In this document: positions 47,619 to 58,744 of the stretch, piece after piece
Layout: each line of letters begins with the position of its first letter
How positions within the stretch are numbered: position 1 is the first letter of the stretch
Assembly: GCF_043290135.1 (NCBI RefSeq)
Contig: NC_134701.1
Span: 199,004,101 to 199,068,100, forward strand
DNA length: 64,000 bases
Origin: Rhipicephalus microplus
Taxonomy: Eukaryota; Arthropoda; Arachnida; Ixodida; Ixodidae
Reading direction: 5' to 3'
Position numbers and translations under genes: made by a program
Notes under the pieces: generated by a model
The model's database searches: none
Told to the model about the DNA's origin: nothing
Seen by the model: the letters and a program-made list of their open reading frames with translations, nothing else

Positions 47619-47849
47619 GATGATGATGATGAAAACTTTAGTTTGGCCGAGACAACGAAAGGGAGAACCCGCGCCACCCTGCTAGTCCCACGAAGGGAGC
47701 GCCAAGCCGAGCTTGGCGGCCTGTTCATGGGCTCTTTGGACGGCTATAGGGTTTGATTGTTGAGCCCGGGTCTGAGCAAGAGCGCTACCCACCTGTCCTC
47801 GCTGGCTTCACATTCCCACAAAACATGGTTGAATGTGGCTGTAATTCAC
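47619..47849 (-). mobile_element. LINE 3' end (RNase H family), minus strand
   Basis: The minus frame ends AVQRAHEQAAKLGLALPSWD followed by a stop at 47682-47684, clearly related to 36930 (AVQRARVAAEGLGLSVPTWE). The 3' UTR runs to a (tca)n tail at 47618-47632. One stop (near 47813) interrupts the preceding codons. Confidence 0.75.
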
Positions 47850-48009
47850 CTTTTCTCACCACGGCTAACTTTTTTCTTCTATCGCGCGCTTGCTTTTCAT
47901 CATATGCTCTTCTTTCCGTACGTCTCTTCCTCCTTCATCGCTTTACCCTATAGCTGAGAGGATTGCAAACCACATTGCGTGCAAGGGGCCACGATGTGGT
48001 CGTCGAGAA

Positions 48010-48131
48010 AAAGGTACTTTAGCCATGGCCTCCGAGATGACGGGCGGGCGCGCCCGCAATCTCGGAGGCCATGCTTTAACTATCGATTGGTCACCACCCG
48101 TACGCGCGCGGAGGTTTAAGAAAGTGCCTTT
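48010..48131. mobile_element. GC-rich palindromic MITE-like element (122 bp)
   Basis: Ends are aaaggtacttt (48010-48020) and aaagtgccttt (48121-48131), inverted relative to each other. Inside, 48024-48038 and 48059-48073 form a perfect 15-bp stem (CATGGCCTCCGAGAT) around a 20-nt loop that itself contains the palindrome gggcgcgccc. The right arm is longer than the left, as in an internally deleted fold-back element. Confidence 0.7.
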
Positions 48132-49695
48132 AGTGTGAGAAAGTTTAATTTTTTTTCAGTGTGTCTCATTCACCCATTTGTGGTGAAGTGACAGTGACCA
48201 CAATCGAGACTGGTGTCACCTGAATACGTATTTCCAGCCGGTCCAGCGTACTCGCTGGAACGTATATAAACTTGATCGCACTATTCCGTAGTAGACCATT
48301 AAACGATGAGTTTGGTTTAGGTCCTTGCCTAACGCCAACATCGCAACTGTGGCTAATATGGGTGGTCGCAGCCCTTTCTTCAAGCCACAGTGGACATGAT
48401 GCGCAGACTTTAAAGTCTACACTGACATGACGGGACTTTATATACTCACATCCCTAACTTACCGTCCTCATTAATGACTAATTTGATTTCCTGTATTCTT
48501 TTCCTGGTGTAGAGCCGCAGGCCGGAACAAAATACCGCTCAGGCTGACCACTCTGCTTTTCTATAAGTTTATCTCTTTCCCTGGTGAAAAGATATGTTGA
48601 ACAAAAGGCTTGTGCCGCTCTTGAATTACAACGAAAGCAGTTGTCTTAAATTTCTCCAGTCCCCATGCTATATAATAAGTCTCTGTGTCATTTATGCCAA
48701 TGCATGCAGCTTTGCGTAGTTCCTGCGCAGTGGTGCTTCCGGTGCGGCACTTCACATTTTTTTTTTCGTCCTTGTTCCACGTTGAACGCACGACGCATGT
48801 TTTGTTGGCGTGCATACGCAGCCTTAACGTATAGTATACACGGGGTTTCAATCTGTCCACTTTCTTCACGCCGTCGTGGCTGCCCTCGGGTGTGTATATA
48901 GGCACTCATTAACGCCTCAAGTCGGCCATCTAGTGATGACAGTTATGTAATTACCGCGTGCCCTGCGCTAAGGCCGCGCACGGTCGTGCTTGCGTTGGCG
49001 CAGACGGTGTATGGGACAATGGAAAGGCCGATGCCACTGCTGCCGTCTCTCGAGTTGCCTTACCGTGCATCTTGGACACGATCTCAGACTGGTCACGACG
49101 TGGTTAGAATCGTGCTTTTCTGTAGTCTTCTCTGTCCGGAAGGCTGGCAGGCAGTGGGACCGACACGAAAGGTATCTTGCTGCGTGTTGTACATAAACGT
49201 AGTGGTTTACATTTGCATTTTTTTTTGCCTGACGGCGATTCGTCGTGGTAAAAAAGCAACGCGAACGAGGACGTGGGCCGGTAATTATCCGAGGAATGCA
49301 AGGACGCTCATAAACCGAGGACGAACCTCCGTTCTTGCATACCGGGCTCGTGATCGTGGCAGTTTAATGTATACCTCACACACGCAGCTACCATGTTTCG
49401 CGAAATTCGGCGATAAAGGCTAGTTCACGCCTGCGACTAGCACCAGTCGCGTGACCAAGTTGTATAGTCGCAAAGCGACTGTTTTGGCTAATTCGCTATT
49501 TGCTTATATCTTTACGTCGGGCGACAGCAATCGCAGACCCGCTGAACAAGTCAGATGCGCAGGAACTGCATGCGCATATGACTGGTTCAGATGCGGCAGC
49601 TTTGCAACGCAATAGTAACGTGAGCCGACGTGGGCTCAGTGTGGCGATGGGCATAGACGAGCGCACGGTGGAGGGGGTCGCAAAGGGTGTTACCG
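48132..49695. other. Intronic stretch: no gene recognised
   Basis: Contains a short hairpin-forming block around 49420-49485 (agtcgcaaagcgact) and otherwise nothing recognisable. Confidence 0.45.
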
Positions 49696-49699
49696 TTCC

Positions 49700-49840
49700 T
49701 CCTAGTCACTTGAGTGGAAAGGGGAGGCGCAATGTCAGCCCCATACACTGACATAATAGGGAGGGGGGGTGCGCTGCGATGGAGCTCCCCCTCTCCTGCC
49801 CCTGAAGGGGAACCCTGCGCACGCATATGGCGACGGGTAT
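49700..49840 (-). mobile_element. Dispersed DNA-element-like repeat, copy B
   Basis: Read on the minus strand it contains gggttccccttcaggggcag and ccccccctccctattatgtc, matching copy A at 42590-42650 in inverted orientation. Non-coding. Confidence 0.5.
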
Positions 49841-50204
49841 AACGCACGTAGGTGTGAACCGGCTGTTTTGACTCACTTTTTGGTAGCCAGTCGCAAACGG
49901 TCGAGCGACCGCTACTTCATTGAAGGGAAAGTTGACTTGCACTGCACTTGCCCCAAGCGAGTCCTGAAATCTAAAGCATTGCGATGCCCTGTTTGCCGTC
50001 ACATTGTGTTCCACAGTACAGCAAAAAAAAAGGGGGGGGGGGGAGGGGGCGGGGCACGTATCTTTGTGTTTCGCAGCGAATGTCGTCGAAAGTCAATAGT
50101 CTTCTGCCCGCCAAGCGGCCATTTATGTTCTGCCTTGCCTCAGACAGCGCCTCCTACATTTTGAATCAGCCCCGTATGGCTGGCATCGACGAAATAGAGG
50201 AGAG

Positions 50205-50428
50205 AGAGAGAGAATGAAACATTTATTTGCGACCGAGGAACGTGTGCCGGTGAGTGGGCTGCTTAGTCCGGGATCCCATTGGCACTGGCCGCTGTCCTCA
50301 CTTGGCGCTCCGTGAGATATATACGCCACCTGGCAATGCCGTAGGGAAACACGAGCTTGTGCAGAGCCCAGAGCTACTGCCAGGTGGCAGCATGCACCAT
50401 ATCGTCGGCTGAGCGCTTTTTCGTGCAT
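50205..50428 (-). mobile_element. Probable LINE 3' end
   Basis: The minus frame reads LWALHKLVFPYGIARWRIYL then TERQVRTAASANGIPD and a stop, with one internal stop before LWALH. The 3' UTR contains aataaatgttt and a (ga)n-rich tail. The coding-like ending and tail resemble other truncated LINEs here, but the family is not identified. Confidence 0.5.
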
Positions 50429-50860
50429 AGCGTCGAATTTTCAGCGCAGTGTAAGATACACTAGGGTCTTTAAAATTACGTATCTATGGATTTTCTTGAA
50501 CTCACCACGTAATACTTACGTATTGATGTTGCACCTCATATATGGGTATATTTGCTTTTTGATGAATAATATTCCCCAAGTATGAAAGCAGCCACCAGTT
50601 GAAGATGGCTGGGCGTTTCGCAAGTGTTCGAACCTTGACCGGTTGGCTGAATCGTGTGATAGGCCGGCAGGCAGGTAGGCAGGCTGGCAGAGAGACCAAA
50701 ATGTCTGTTTGCAAGTATCCAAAACCTAATTGCGGGAAAAAGGAAGTGGATAAATGCATGTTATTCAGAGCATACAGGTGACTGAGACGCTGCGGTGGCC
50801 ATAACGCAGCCACTTTGGATGCTTTGTCGCTGCTCCCTTGCATTTTTTTTTATTTGGAAA

Positions 50861-50933
50861 GTCTGCTCCTAGGCATTATATCTTTTGACTCAAATATACA
50901 GATACAAGTTTGCTTTGTGTATAAAGTCTAGTA
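50861..50933 (+). repeat. Repeat fragment shared with the exon 2 upstream region
   Basis: The blocks tctgctcctaggcatta and acaagtttgctttgtgtata match 60243-60299 (ctgctcttaggcatag and acaagtttgcttcgtgtatg) in order and at similar spacing. Confidence 0.6.
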
Positions 50934-50960
50934 GAGAACGGTGGTGAGATCCACCAATCT

Positions 50961-51578
50961 ACTCTTAGAAAAACAGTTAGTAAAAAAGGTAGCAACTACA
51001 AGCAAACAGGTAGTAATAGCAGCGCTTACTACCTTTCTCGAACCATTACTACCCTTTTGCAACCTGTTTACTACCTACGTTAGTAAACAGTCACTAGCTG
51101 CAGCCGTTACTAACTTTTTGCGACCTGTTTTTGTTTCATGTTTCTCCTTTGATGTATATTTGTTTGTGAATGTTGTATGTACACAGGCAATAAAGAAAAA
51201 AAAAGCAAAGACATAGTGAACTTCTTGGGTCTATGTGTTATTCGCGTTCATTGCACACCACGCAAGATTACCCGAAGCTATGTAGAAATAAGGCATTGAT
51301 TCATCAACATTAACAATGAAGAAAAACTATGCAAAGATAAATGAACACTGCAGGGTAGTATCGGTTGCTACTTTTTTCTTGAAACCTTTAATAGTTACTA
51401 CCCATGAGTGGTAATGGCTAGGGTAGTAACAGTTACAAATGCTGGTAGTAACAGCAAAGGTGGTAACTGTTACCATGCTCGCCGTTACTAACTGCGCTTA
51501 CTACCAGGTTTGCAACATATGTGACAAGTCGTTACTACCCCAAAGTTAGCTAGTACTACTACTTTTTTTTCTAAGAGT
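50961..51578. mobile_element. 618-bp inverted-repeat element rich in GTAGTAA/TTACTAC
   Basis: The left terminus actcttagaaaaacagttag is mirrored by the right terminus, which reads actcttagaaaaaaaagtag on the other strand. Each half is full of gtagtaa or ttactac words, and the two halves are roughly complementary around a unique centre (about 51130-51370). No transposase or long ORF is present. It is a non-autonomous DNA element of unknown superfamily. Confidence 0.75.
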
Positions 51579-52620
51579 GTAGGGGTCAAAGTCGGGTGGT
51601 CGGCCAGACCTGAGGCCTGTTGCACGGAGGTGGGGACAACGGCTTAATTGTAGACCAGGGCAGGTCTACGGCAAGTGTGAGGCAATTACTCCCGCGATTG
51701 CGACGTTTCCTGCTTGGCATGGCGCCCAGCGGCCTCCATTAAGCAATCACGTCGTCAACTTCTGTGACCGCGTCCTTCTCCTGAGCGTCGTGTGGACCGA
51801 GTTTTATTATTTTTTTTTGTTGCATGTAGCTCACTCGTACGTGCAGCCTGGTTTGAAATCGCTTGCTATGAAAAACTTCGGCCCTTCAATGCTTGCACAG
51901 GCTGTGTGCGCATTGCCGTCAGCTGTGTCAATACGGGACATCATCATTGACCTATAAAAAAAGGAAAAAAAGAAAGAAAGAAATAAAGAAGTGAAACGCG
52001 AAATAAAGGCCGTGTCCTTTCGTTGGCTCCTTCAACTATTTTCGTTTTTCTATCTTTGTTTTGGTTTTATCGGCGAGGCACCGGTCTCTAAAGATGACTT
52101 CCGTTGACAGATGACCTTGGTTGTCGCGACACATCATTCCTCAAGTGAACAAAAAGAGAAGCAGGAAAAAGTAAGAAATCGGTTAGCCTTGAAATCAGTT
52201 TGCTTGAAAACCGGATGGTATTATTGCATGGTATACAATCATTATTTCTGGGATGTGCACGCCGTACTTTCATACGGTAACTTTAGAAATATTAGATTAC
52301 TGCGTTTAATTAGCCACACCGTTGCACATGCAGTGTCATCGCTATGCTTGGTTTCATTTCTGCTGAAGACCGCCTCCTGTTTTTTTTTTTCAATATTTGA
52401 TATCCTTTTCGTAGACCTTTATAACATACATTCTACCTCTCTCTTAGCTTTTGATCAGCACTGCGTTAGGAAATTAGTATGCGGCCGACCTGAATTCTGT
52501 GACGTTTTTTCTACGTCATCTGACACCGAATGGTCACTATGTCGCGAAACAAGTAGGACGGTAGAGCAAAATTCATTATGCTTTTAGTTAGTAACAGTAC
52601 GCACTTAGATCCACCATAAA
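51579..52620. other. Intronic stretch with an orphan 158-codon ORF
   Basis: AT-rich. A plus-strand ATG-initiated frame (52111-52587) is open for 158 codons, which is long for this composition, but its product (a hydrophobic centre with Cys-containing ends) matches no family I know. It has no visible promoter or splice context, so it is not called as a gene. Confidence 0.35.
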
Positions 52621-52982
52621 CTTGTTTACAGCGCAACACCAGAAACACAGATTGATTGATATATGGAGTTTAACGTCCCAAAACTACCATATGATTAAGA
52701 GAGGCGCCGTAGTGGAGGACTCCGGAAATTTCGACCAGCTGTGGTTCTTTAAAGTGCACCTAAATCTGAGCACACGGGCCTGCAGCATTTTCGTCTCCAT
52801 CGAAAATGCAGCCGCCGCAGCCGGGATTCGATCCCGCGACTTGCGGGTCAACAGCCGAGTACCTTAGCCACTAGACCACCGCGGCGGGGCCCAGTAACAC
52901 AGACAAGGAAGGAGCAAGAGACAAAGAAAAGATGGCTCTTTTGCTCCTTTGTCTGTGCTTGTATTGTTGCGCTGTAAGCAAG
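52621..52982. repeat. Fold-back repeat interrupted by a SINE
   Basis: The left end cttgtttacagcgcaaca (52621-52638) and the right end, read in reverse, cttgcttacagcgcaaca (52965-52982), pair. With the SINE at 52652-52895 removed, the inner arms acagacaaggaaggagc and gctcctttgtctgtg also pair. It is a hairpin-like sequence reminiscent of the one at 3852. Confidence 0.75.
52644..52903 (-). mobile_element. Ruka-like SINE, full length, with 8-bp target-site duplication
   Basis: Flanked by aacacaga at 52644-52651 and 52896-52903. The minus strand has a tRNA-like head (gtggtctagtggctaaggta), a B box close to ggatcgaatcccg and the full body, ending at the gattgattgat side. It sits inside a fold-back repeat and so is younger than it. 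Confidence 0.9.
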
Positions 52983-53895
52983 TTCATGATGAATCCCAAC
53001 CAACTGGCCCTACTTACCGTCTTACTACGCCCTTAGACACTGGCTTGCAGCCTTCGCTAGTTATGCGCAATGCATTGTGGTTGGTTGCAAACAACAACAA
53101 CCACCACAACTACAGCAAACTCTTACGGACACTTCAAACACAATAGCTCTCTCTCTCTTGTGGTCGTGTTTCGTAAATAAGTACCCAGGACTTTAAGTCA
53201 ATTCTGCAGCCTTTTCTGACAAATGAACTTTCGCAACGAAGTACAAGCCTGATGAGTAGGATTCTTTAGAGAGAATATTAGCAATTGGGAAATCTAATCT
53301 AATTTCATTTAAAGCTGCCTTTAGAACGTTTTTCCCCAGTAAGTTGGAGTGGTTACACGACAAAAATCACAACTTTAGCGCAAAGGCGAAGCAATGAATG
53401 CAATAGCAACAAATTTGAAGGTCACGCGCAGAATGGCAAGCAGATCGAAACGTGCCCCGCGTTTCTCACGCACAAATGACGCACGAAACGTACTCACAGG
53501 TATAATGGACGCGAATAAACGTCGCAGTTGTTACTTCGCTGTGTCTGAAAATCGCGTTCTTTTCGCAAACGGAGGCTGTGCAACAATTGCAGTGACCTTT
53601 GTGCGCCCGGTAACCACAACAGAATATTTCCGGTGAAAGCCCGAGGCGTACGATTGTCTCCACCGCGAGATAAGCAAGCGCACGCGTGAGCGTCCACCCT
53701 GCCCCCTCTCCGCGGGGCAAAGTACGCGGGAGAGATGAGAGCGCGCGCCGCCGCATCGTGACGATGTGGCGAAGCTCATTGCGCCATCTCGCTGGTAATG
53801 CTGAAAACACAATAGTCCCTCCCCCCGAGATGCCCATCACCAGCGGTGAGTGGCAGATATAAATAATTTGCCCTTTGAACGTTGAAGGAGGTGAT

Positions 53896-54130
53896 CCTTC
53901 GTGGCTCAGTGGCTAACGCCTCGCACTCGCAATTCACAGGTCCGGCGTACAATTCCGCGTGCAGGAGTAATTTTCTTCCGTTTCCATGTGTATATAGATA
54001 CGTATACATATACGGCTAATGACGGTGACGCTTCCGCCGACGCCGGCGGAAGCGTCGGCGGAAGCGTCCCCGCCGACGCCGGCGGCAAAATTTAGCTGAT
54101 AGTGCCCATATAATTGCTATCGCTATAAAA
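53896..54130 (+). mobile_element. tRNA-headed SINE with GC-rich palindrome
   Basis: The A box lies in cgtggctcagtggctaacgc and a B-box-like ggtccggcgtacaattccg follows 30 bp later. Downstream is a GC-rich block (54030-54083) in which cttccgccg and cggcggaag pair repeatedly, then the tail tgctatcgctataaa. It is distinct from the Ruka-like family. The upstream boundary is uncertain; related material may start near 53640. Confidence 0.6.
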
Positions 54131-54345
54131 TGATGCATATTGTTTCATCCTTGTTGCAAAATGAACAACGATGGGAAGGAGCCAGACCATTTTCACGCAT
54201 ATAATTTCTTTATGTTTTGGACTCGAACGCGTCATTTTGTAAAAAATAACTTCTTTGCGTGTTGACTAGAAATTCCTACGCCAAGGGAACAAGAGGTGTC
54301 GATATTCGTTTAGGTGGGTGATTAATGTTTTAGCAGAGCCTTGGA

Positions 54346-54489
54346 TTATGGCGGGCCTTCCAAATCTGACAGTGTTGTTGTGGGAACAATTGAAAGTATC
54401 AGACCATTGAGAGCAGCTTTCGCCACTGTATTCACCATTTCATTCATTTTTATCCCCTCGTGTCCCGGAACCCAGATGAATGTTCGAGC
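54346..54489 (-). mobile_element. LINE RNase H-domain fragment
   Basis: The minus frame is open for 47 codons. It reads ARTFIWVPGHEGIKMNEMVN then TVAKAALNGLILS and ends at a stop. WVPGHEGIKxNExxNxxAKxA is the conserved C-terminal motif of LINE-encoded RNase H, although the usual catalytic Asp of the NExAD motif reads as Asn here. An isolated fragment without adjoining RT sequence. Confidence 0.75.
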
Positions 54490-55249
54490 GCTGTACATAC
54501 AGACGTCGTAGCAAAACTTGGCCGTCTGACATGAACCCCGGCATGTCGGGCATGACCGAATTAAAGATATATACTTTATTGAACGAATCCGCGCCGTTTC
54601 ATGTTTAACTTGACAGCACGCTGTTATTTTTCATTATGCCGCTTCATTCTTTTAGCGTGTTTAGAGAAGAGGAGTTAAATTTGCCTTTTTCGTAGTTATA
54701 CGTTGCATGCCAATGAACATGTACGTTTATCTCATGGTACGATTTTTGTCGGTACTGTTGGTTACTGTGGAGGGAAAAAAAAAGAAGAAGCTTGGCCGAT
54801 GTTCTTCACAAAGCTTGAATTTCGCACACATATGTGTTCAATTCCAATGGCATATCGCGAGCGCTGGGCCGGATCGCGAATGGAGCGCGCAGATCCGAGC
54901 GGGATTGTTCTCGCTAAATCTGCGATTGGAACGCGTGCGTCTCGACAGGAGCTGTTGGTGAGTGGAAACCTAGCAAGGGAGCACGAGAGGGTGCGAGAGA
55001 GTAGCAAAGCGTAGTCCGGACGTCCATCGGTGATTGGATGAAAGGCGGGCGCACAGGATACGTCACTTGAACTTCCGGTCAAATCCGCCAATTTTGGCGG
55101 AGCGAGAATTGTTGCTCCACGGAGCTATCCGTGATCTGCGGTTACTCTCAATCTGCCATTGGAACACACAATTCGCACTACCAATCCGCCATTGGAATGT
55201 GATTGCTTCGTTCAGAGCAGACAAGCTTGATCTGTATCTGCCATTGGAG
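54490..55249. other. Intronic stretch: no gene recognised
   Basis: Contains the word atctgccattggaa repeated at about 55150, 55226 (partial) and 55300, a loose local repeat. No coding frame is recognised. Confidence 0.45.
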
Positions 55250-55535
55250 GAGGAGGAGGAGGAGGAATAAATGAGGAAGGACAGGGAGGTTAGCCAGTTC
55301 TCAATCTGCCATTGGAATTCAAAATTAGTCAAGGAGGAGCGCGTCGGGTGTTAGAGTTTGTACGACTGATTCTATATTTCGTCATATCCGTTTTATCCGG
55401 CCAATTATTACAAAAGAAGGTACTGCCATTGAACAAAAAGGGACGGAAGAACAGAGGGAATATCCAGTTTTCAGGCAGGCTGGTTACCTTGTTCAGAGTA
55501 GCCAGGAGGGGAATGGGGTAAGGAGAATAAAAGGT
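55245..55535 (-). repeat. Dispersed repeat, minus orientation, two pieces
   Basis: A (gga)n run at 55246-55266, then gaaggacagggaggttagcc, and later ggcaggctggttaccttg and agccaggaggggaatggggt (55475-55520). These are reverse complements of blocks in the pyrimidine-rich repeat at 20524. Confidence 0.55.
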
Positions 55536-56949
55536 GATCTATAATGGGTGTTACAAAAAGAAAGAAGAAAAAGAAAAAGAAAGCAACATACGATAAACGA
55601 CGCTGCTAGGGCCAATCGCTCCCTTTACCAGTCTCTAAGACCAGTTGCAGGAAACGCAAAAGCACGCTCAAAGCATTCAATGCCAAGGAAGGTCTCGGTC
55701 AGTTTCGTAAGACCCTTGCCTCCGACCATGGGCGAATCAGAAGTCAATCGAATACGTTTGAAAGTTCTTTCCTTGGCGCACTGCTGCAATAGCTTACCAC
55801 TACCGGCACAACGAGAGGAGGCACAATGAGCATTTAGCTAGCCTAACTAGCGTATACGATCCGCACCATGCATAAAACATTTGCTCCTTTCGTCACCGCG
55901 TTCTGCTCGCTTCCAACACGCACGCTCGGCAGCTGACTCGTTTCCGCTTCTCTCTCGTACGTCGCGCTACTGCTAACGCATAATTAGGCAGTGACTCAGG
56001 TCGACTAAACGAGGCAGAGCGAAACACGAGTATACGTATCCGACATGCCCGGACGAGAATATAAATTAGCGACAGCAGAAACAGAGTGTCTCCCTCCTAT
56101 ATGAATCCATGGCAAGCCGCCTTGGTGGGTGTTCCCGATTTGCTTTCGAGCAGGTATCGGTACACGGCAAGCCACTTCGGTGCATGCCACGCGCCGAGGC
56201 TCACGTGAACATTGTTTTTGTGCCACCTACCTTGGCATAGCTTCCTTGCCTCTTCACCTCACTCGTATACCTCTTAGTACCTCAGCGTTGTTTTTGTGTC
56301 TACCTCTTGACTTTTTTATTTCTAAATCCGTGCGGGATGCAGGAAAAACGTATAAGAGACTTGCGTATTCCGCCTCCGTCTTACCTTGACGAAGTCGTAT
56401 ACAGCGGCGCCGAAGCGTTCACTCGTGGACGCATCGTTATTAGACGGTTTCTCGGGAGGAAGAAAGACGCCCCTGGCTCCTGGAGGGAAGTGTGTCGAAA
56501 CGTTAGGCTTGCCACTGTGTATTAGCGTGTACCCTGCAACACACAGACCACAAAGAATCGGTGCATTTTAGCCTGTGTCCGTGCATTACTGTCACACCCT
56601 TCTGCGGTCCACGTCGTGCACCGCAGAAGGCTGTATACTTCAGCGACACATGTGCAAATGGTCACTGTAGAGTGTTAACTACGTGTTCAGTCGTGTACTA
56701 GATGTAGGATCGACTTAATTACCTTGCCGGTGGTTGTTACTTGGTCGCTGTCCGGCTCCTTATTTTCTATACTATTACATATCACGGTCTCTCAGTTCAC
56801 CAAATTTTTATTTATATTTGGCAACATATGGGATGGTAGGCTACGTTAGAGCCGGCTGTCCCAACATTATGAGAGTAATGTACCAGATAAATGCGAAAAC
56901 AAAAAAAAATTAAGAATAAAAAAAGGTAATCAGAGGTACTATGTAAGTA
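55536..56949. other. Intronic stretch: no gene recognised
   Basis: No recognisable repeat body or coding frame. Confidence 0.45.
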
Positions 56950-57872
56950 CATACTACACAATGCTAACCGTACATTGCGATACATACGTCGCAATTTTAG
57001 CAAAGCCCCACTTTCCCTCAAGATTCTTATTTATGAAACCCTTGTGCGCTCGAAATTGGAGTACGCTGCTGCAATATGGAACCCTCACCACGAAAACCTG
57101 TGCACGTATCTTGAGCAAATTCAAAATAACGCTGCACGTTTTATTCTATCGGATTATCACCGTAAATCAAGCGTAACTGGCAGCAATGAAACACCAATTG
57201 TCACTGCCACCTTTATCACTACGTCGGAAGTACTTCCGCCTTTGCCTTTGCCTCAAGACCTACCATCACCCAGTACTGCGTAGTGAGCTCATTATGTCTC
57301 CCACATATAATTTCCTCTTGCATTGACCGCAAACATAAGGTTAAAGTTACTCTACACAAACACATTTGCTTGCTCCTTCGTACCGGTCACATCGAACGAT
57401 TGGAGTCGTCTACCAGGTGACATCGTTTCCATCTCTGATCACTCTTACTTTACTCATTCTTTATCAGCTCACGTACCTCCCGATAGCTCTCCCTAATCAC
57501 CTCATCTATTTCCCCTGCACACGACTTACTGTCTACACGTGTCAAGATGCCGCCGTTTTCCAGTAGGCTCTTGATTTTGTTTTATTTGTGTGACTTTTTA
57601 ATTTTACATTTTTTTTTGCTAGTACATATTGTATAACTTCACCTCATTCACTATTTTCTCTTTGTGATGCTTGTGATACTCTTATTTTTATTTTACTTTT
57701 TTACGTTTCACTTTTGTTCCGCTTCACAGAATAGATATGTTATTTTGTTTTAGCTTCTTGTTCATATATAGCACGTTTTGTTTTGTTGTTTTGTATTTTA
57801 TATGTTGTAACCTGCTCCCCTCTGTAATGCTTCGGCAATTCAGGGTAACAAAAATAAATCAATAAATGTACA
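56950..57872 (+). mobile_element. 5'-truncated non-LTR retrotransposon (CR1/L2/Jockey-like RT C-terminus and 3' UTR)
   Basis: Plus-frame codons from 56975 read YIRRNFSKAPLSLKILIYET, LVRSKLEYAAAIWNPHHENL and CTYLEQIQNNAARFILSDYH. This is the conserved region downstream of the RT catalytic core (K-LEYA-IW-P, Q--AARFI). Frameshifts follow (about 57180-57230), then SLRRKYFRLCL and further broken codons to about 57560. The 3' UTR ends in gtaatgcttcggcaattcag followed by (aaat)n. The catalytic FADD region is absent. The element is dead. Confidence 0.85.
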
Positions 57873-57933
57873 TTATATGGCTTATAATGCATGAATAAGC
57901 ACAGTATGTATGGGTTCACCACTGTCATGGTGT

Positions 57934-57934
<1 letters not shown>

Positions 57935-57975
<41 letters not shown>
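57935..57975. repeat. (ATA)n microsatellite
   Basis: About 13 perfect units, 60 bp right of the LINE tail. Confidence 0.97.
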
Positions 57976-57976
<1 letters not shown>

Positions 57977-58495
57977 TAACTACGTTTTGATTTTCTACTC
58001 ACTGAAACCATCGGCGTCAGCGCACCCCTCAAGACGCACCGGCACTTTACCCAACTCATTGAACTCAAGTTGAGCCAGCGCTCGCCCCTCCCCCCAACGC
58101 CTAAGACAAAGTTCTGCCGACTCCCATGACTGAAGCGTTACTGTATTAAATAATTTATGCACGATTATCGTTTAAAAGACGCCATGTTACAGCATGCGTT
58201 CTCCTCTACTTGATATTCATCATTTATTTTTATGTAATACTTCGACCCGAAAGGTGTGCAATATTGTATACCTTACGTCACGGTTTCTCGAACTGGGCTC
58301 CACGGAACCCGTGGGTTCTGTGAAGGGCATTTTTGCGGTTACGCAAGCGGTGACCACGAATGGAACGCGCTCTCGCTTGGACAAGAAAACTTGCAAGGTT
58401 TAACGAAGGAATTTTCTCCCTTTGGTGTTACGTGCACTGGCGTCGCACATTATATGGGCCTTTAGCATTTCATCTCCATTCCATCCCGCGGCTCA

Positions 58496-58744
58496 TTCCG
58501 ATTTGATAACCACATCTGGGGTTTTACATCCCAAAACCATGGTGTGATTATGAGAAACGCCGTGGTAGAGGGCTCCGTAAATCTCGACCGCCTGCGGGTT
58601 ATTTGTGTGCACTCACATTGCACAGTACATTCATTTCGGCTCCACCTAAATGCGACGGCTGCAGCCAGGATGGAACCCTCGACCTTCGGTTCAGCAGCCT
58701 AGCGCCTTAGCCACTGATCCACCATGGTGGATTCATTTCGATTT
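58496..58744 (-). mobile_element. Ruka-like SINE, old full-length copy
   Basis: Order and length match the copies at 47009 and 52652, with many changes (cccaaaaccatggtgtgatt, aaacgccgtggtagagggct). The tRNA-like head (ggtggatcagtggctaaggc on the minus strand) and B box are degraded. Approximate duplications ttccgattt and tttcgattt flank it. Confidence 0.8.
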
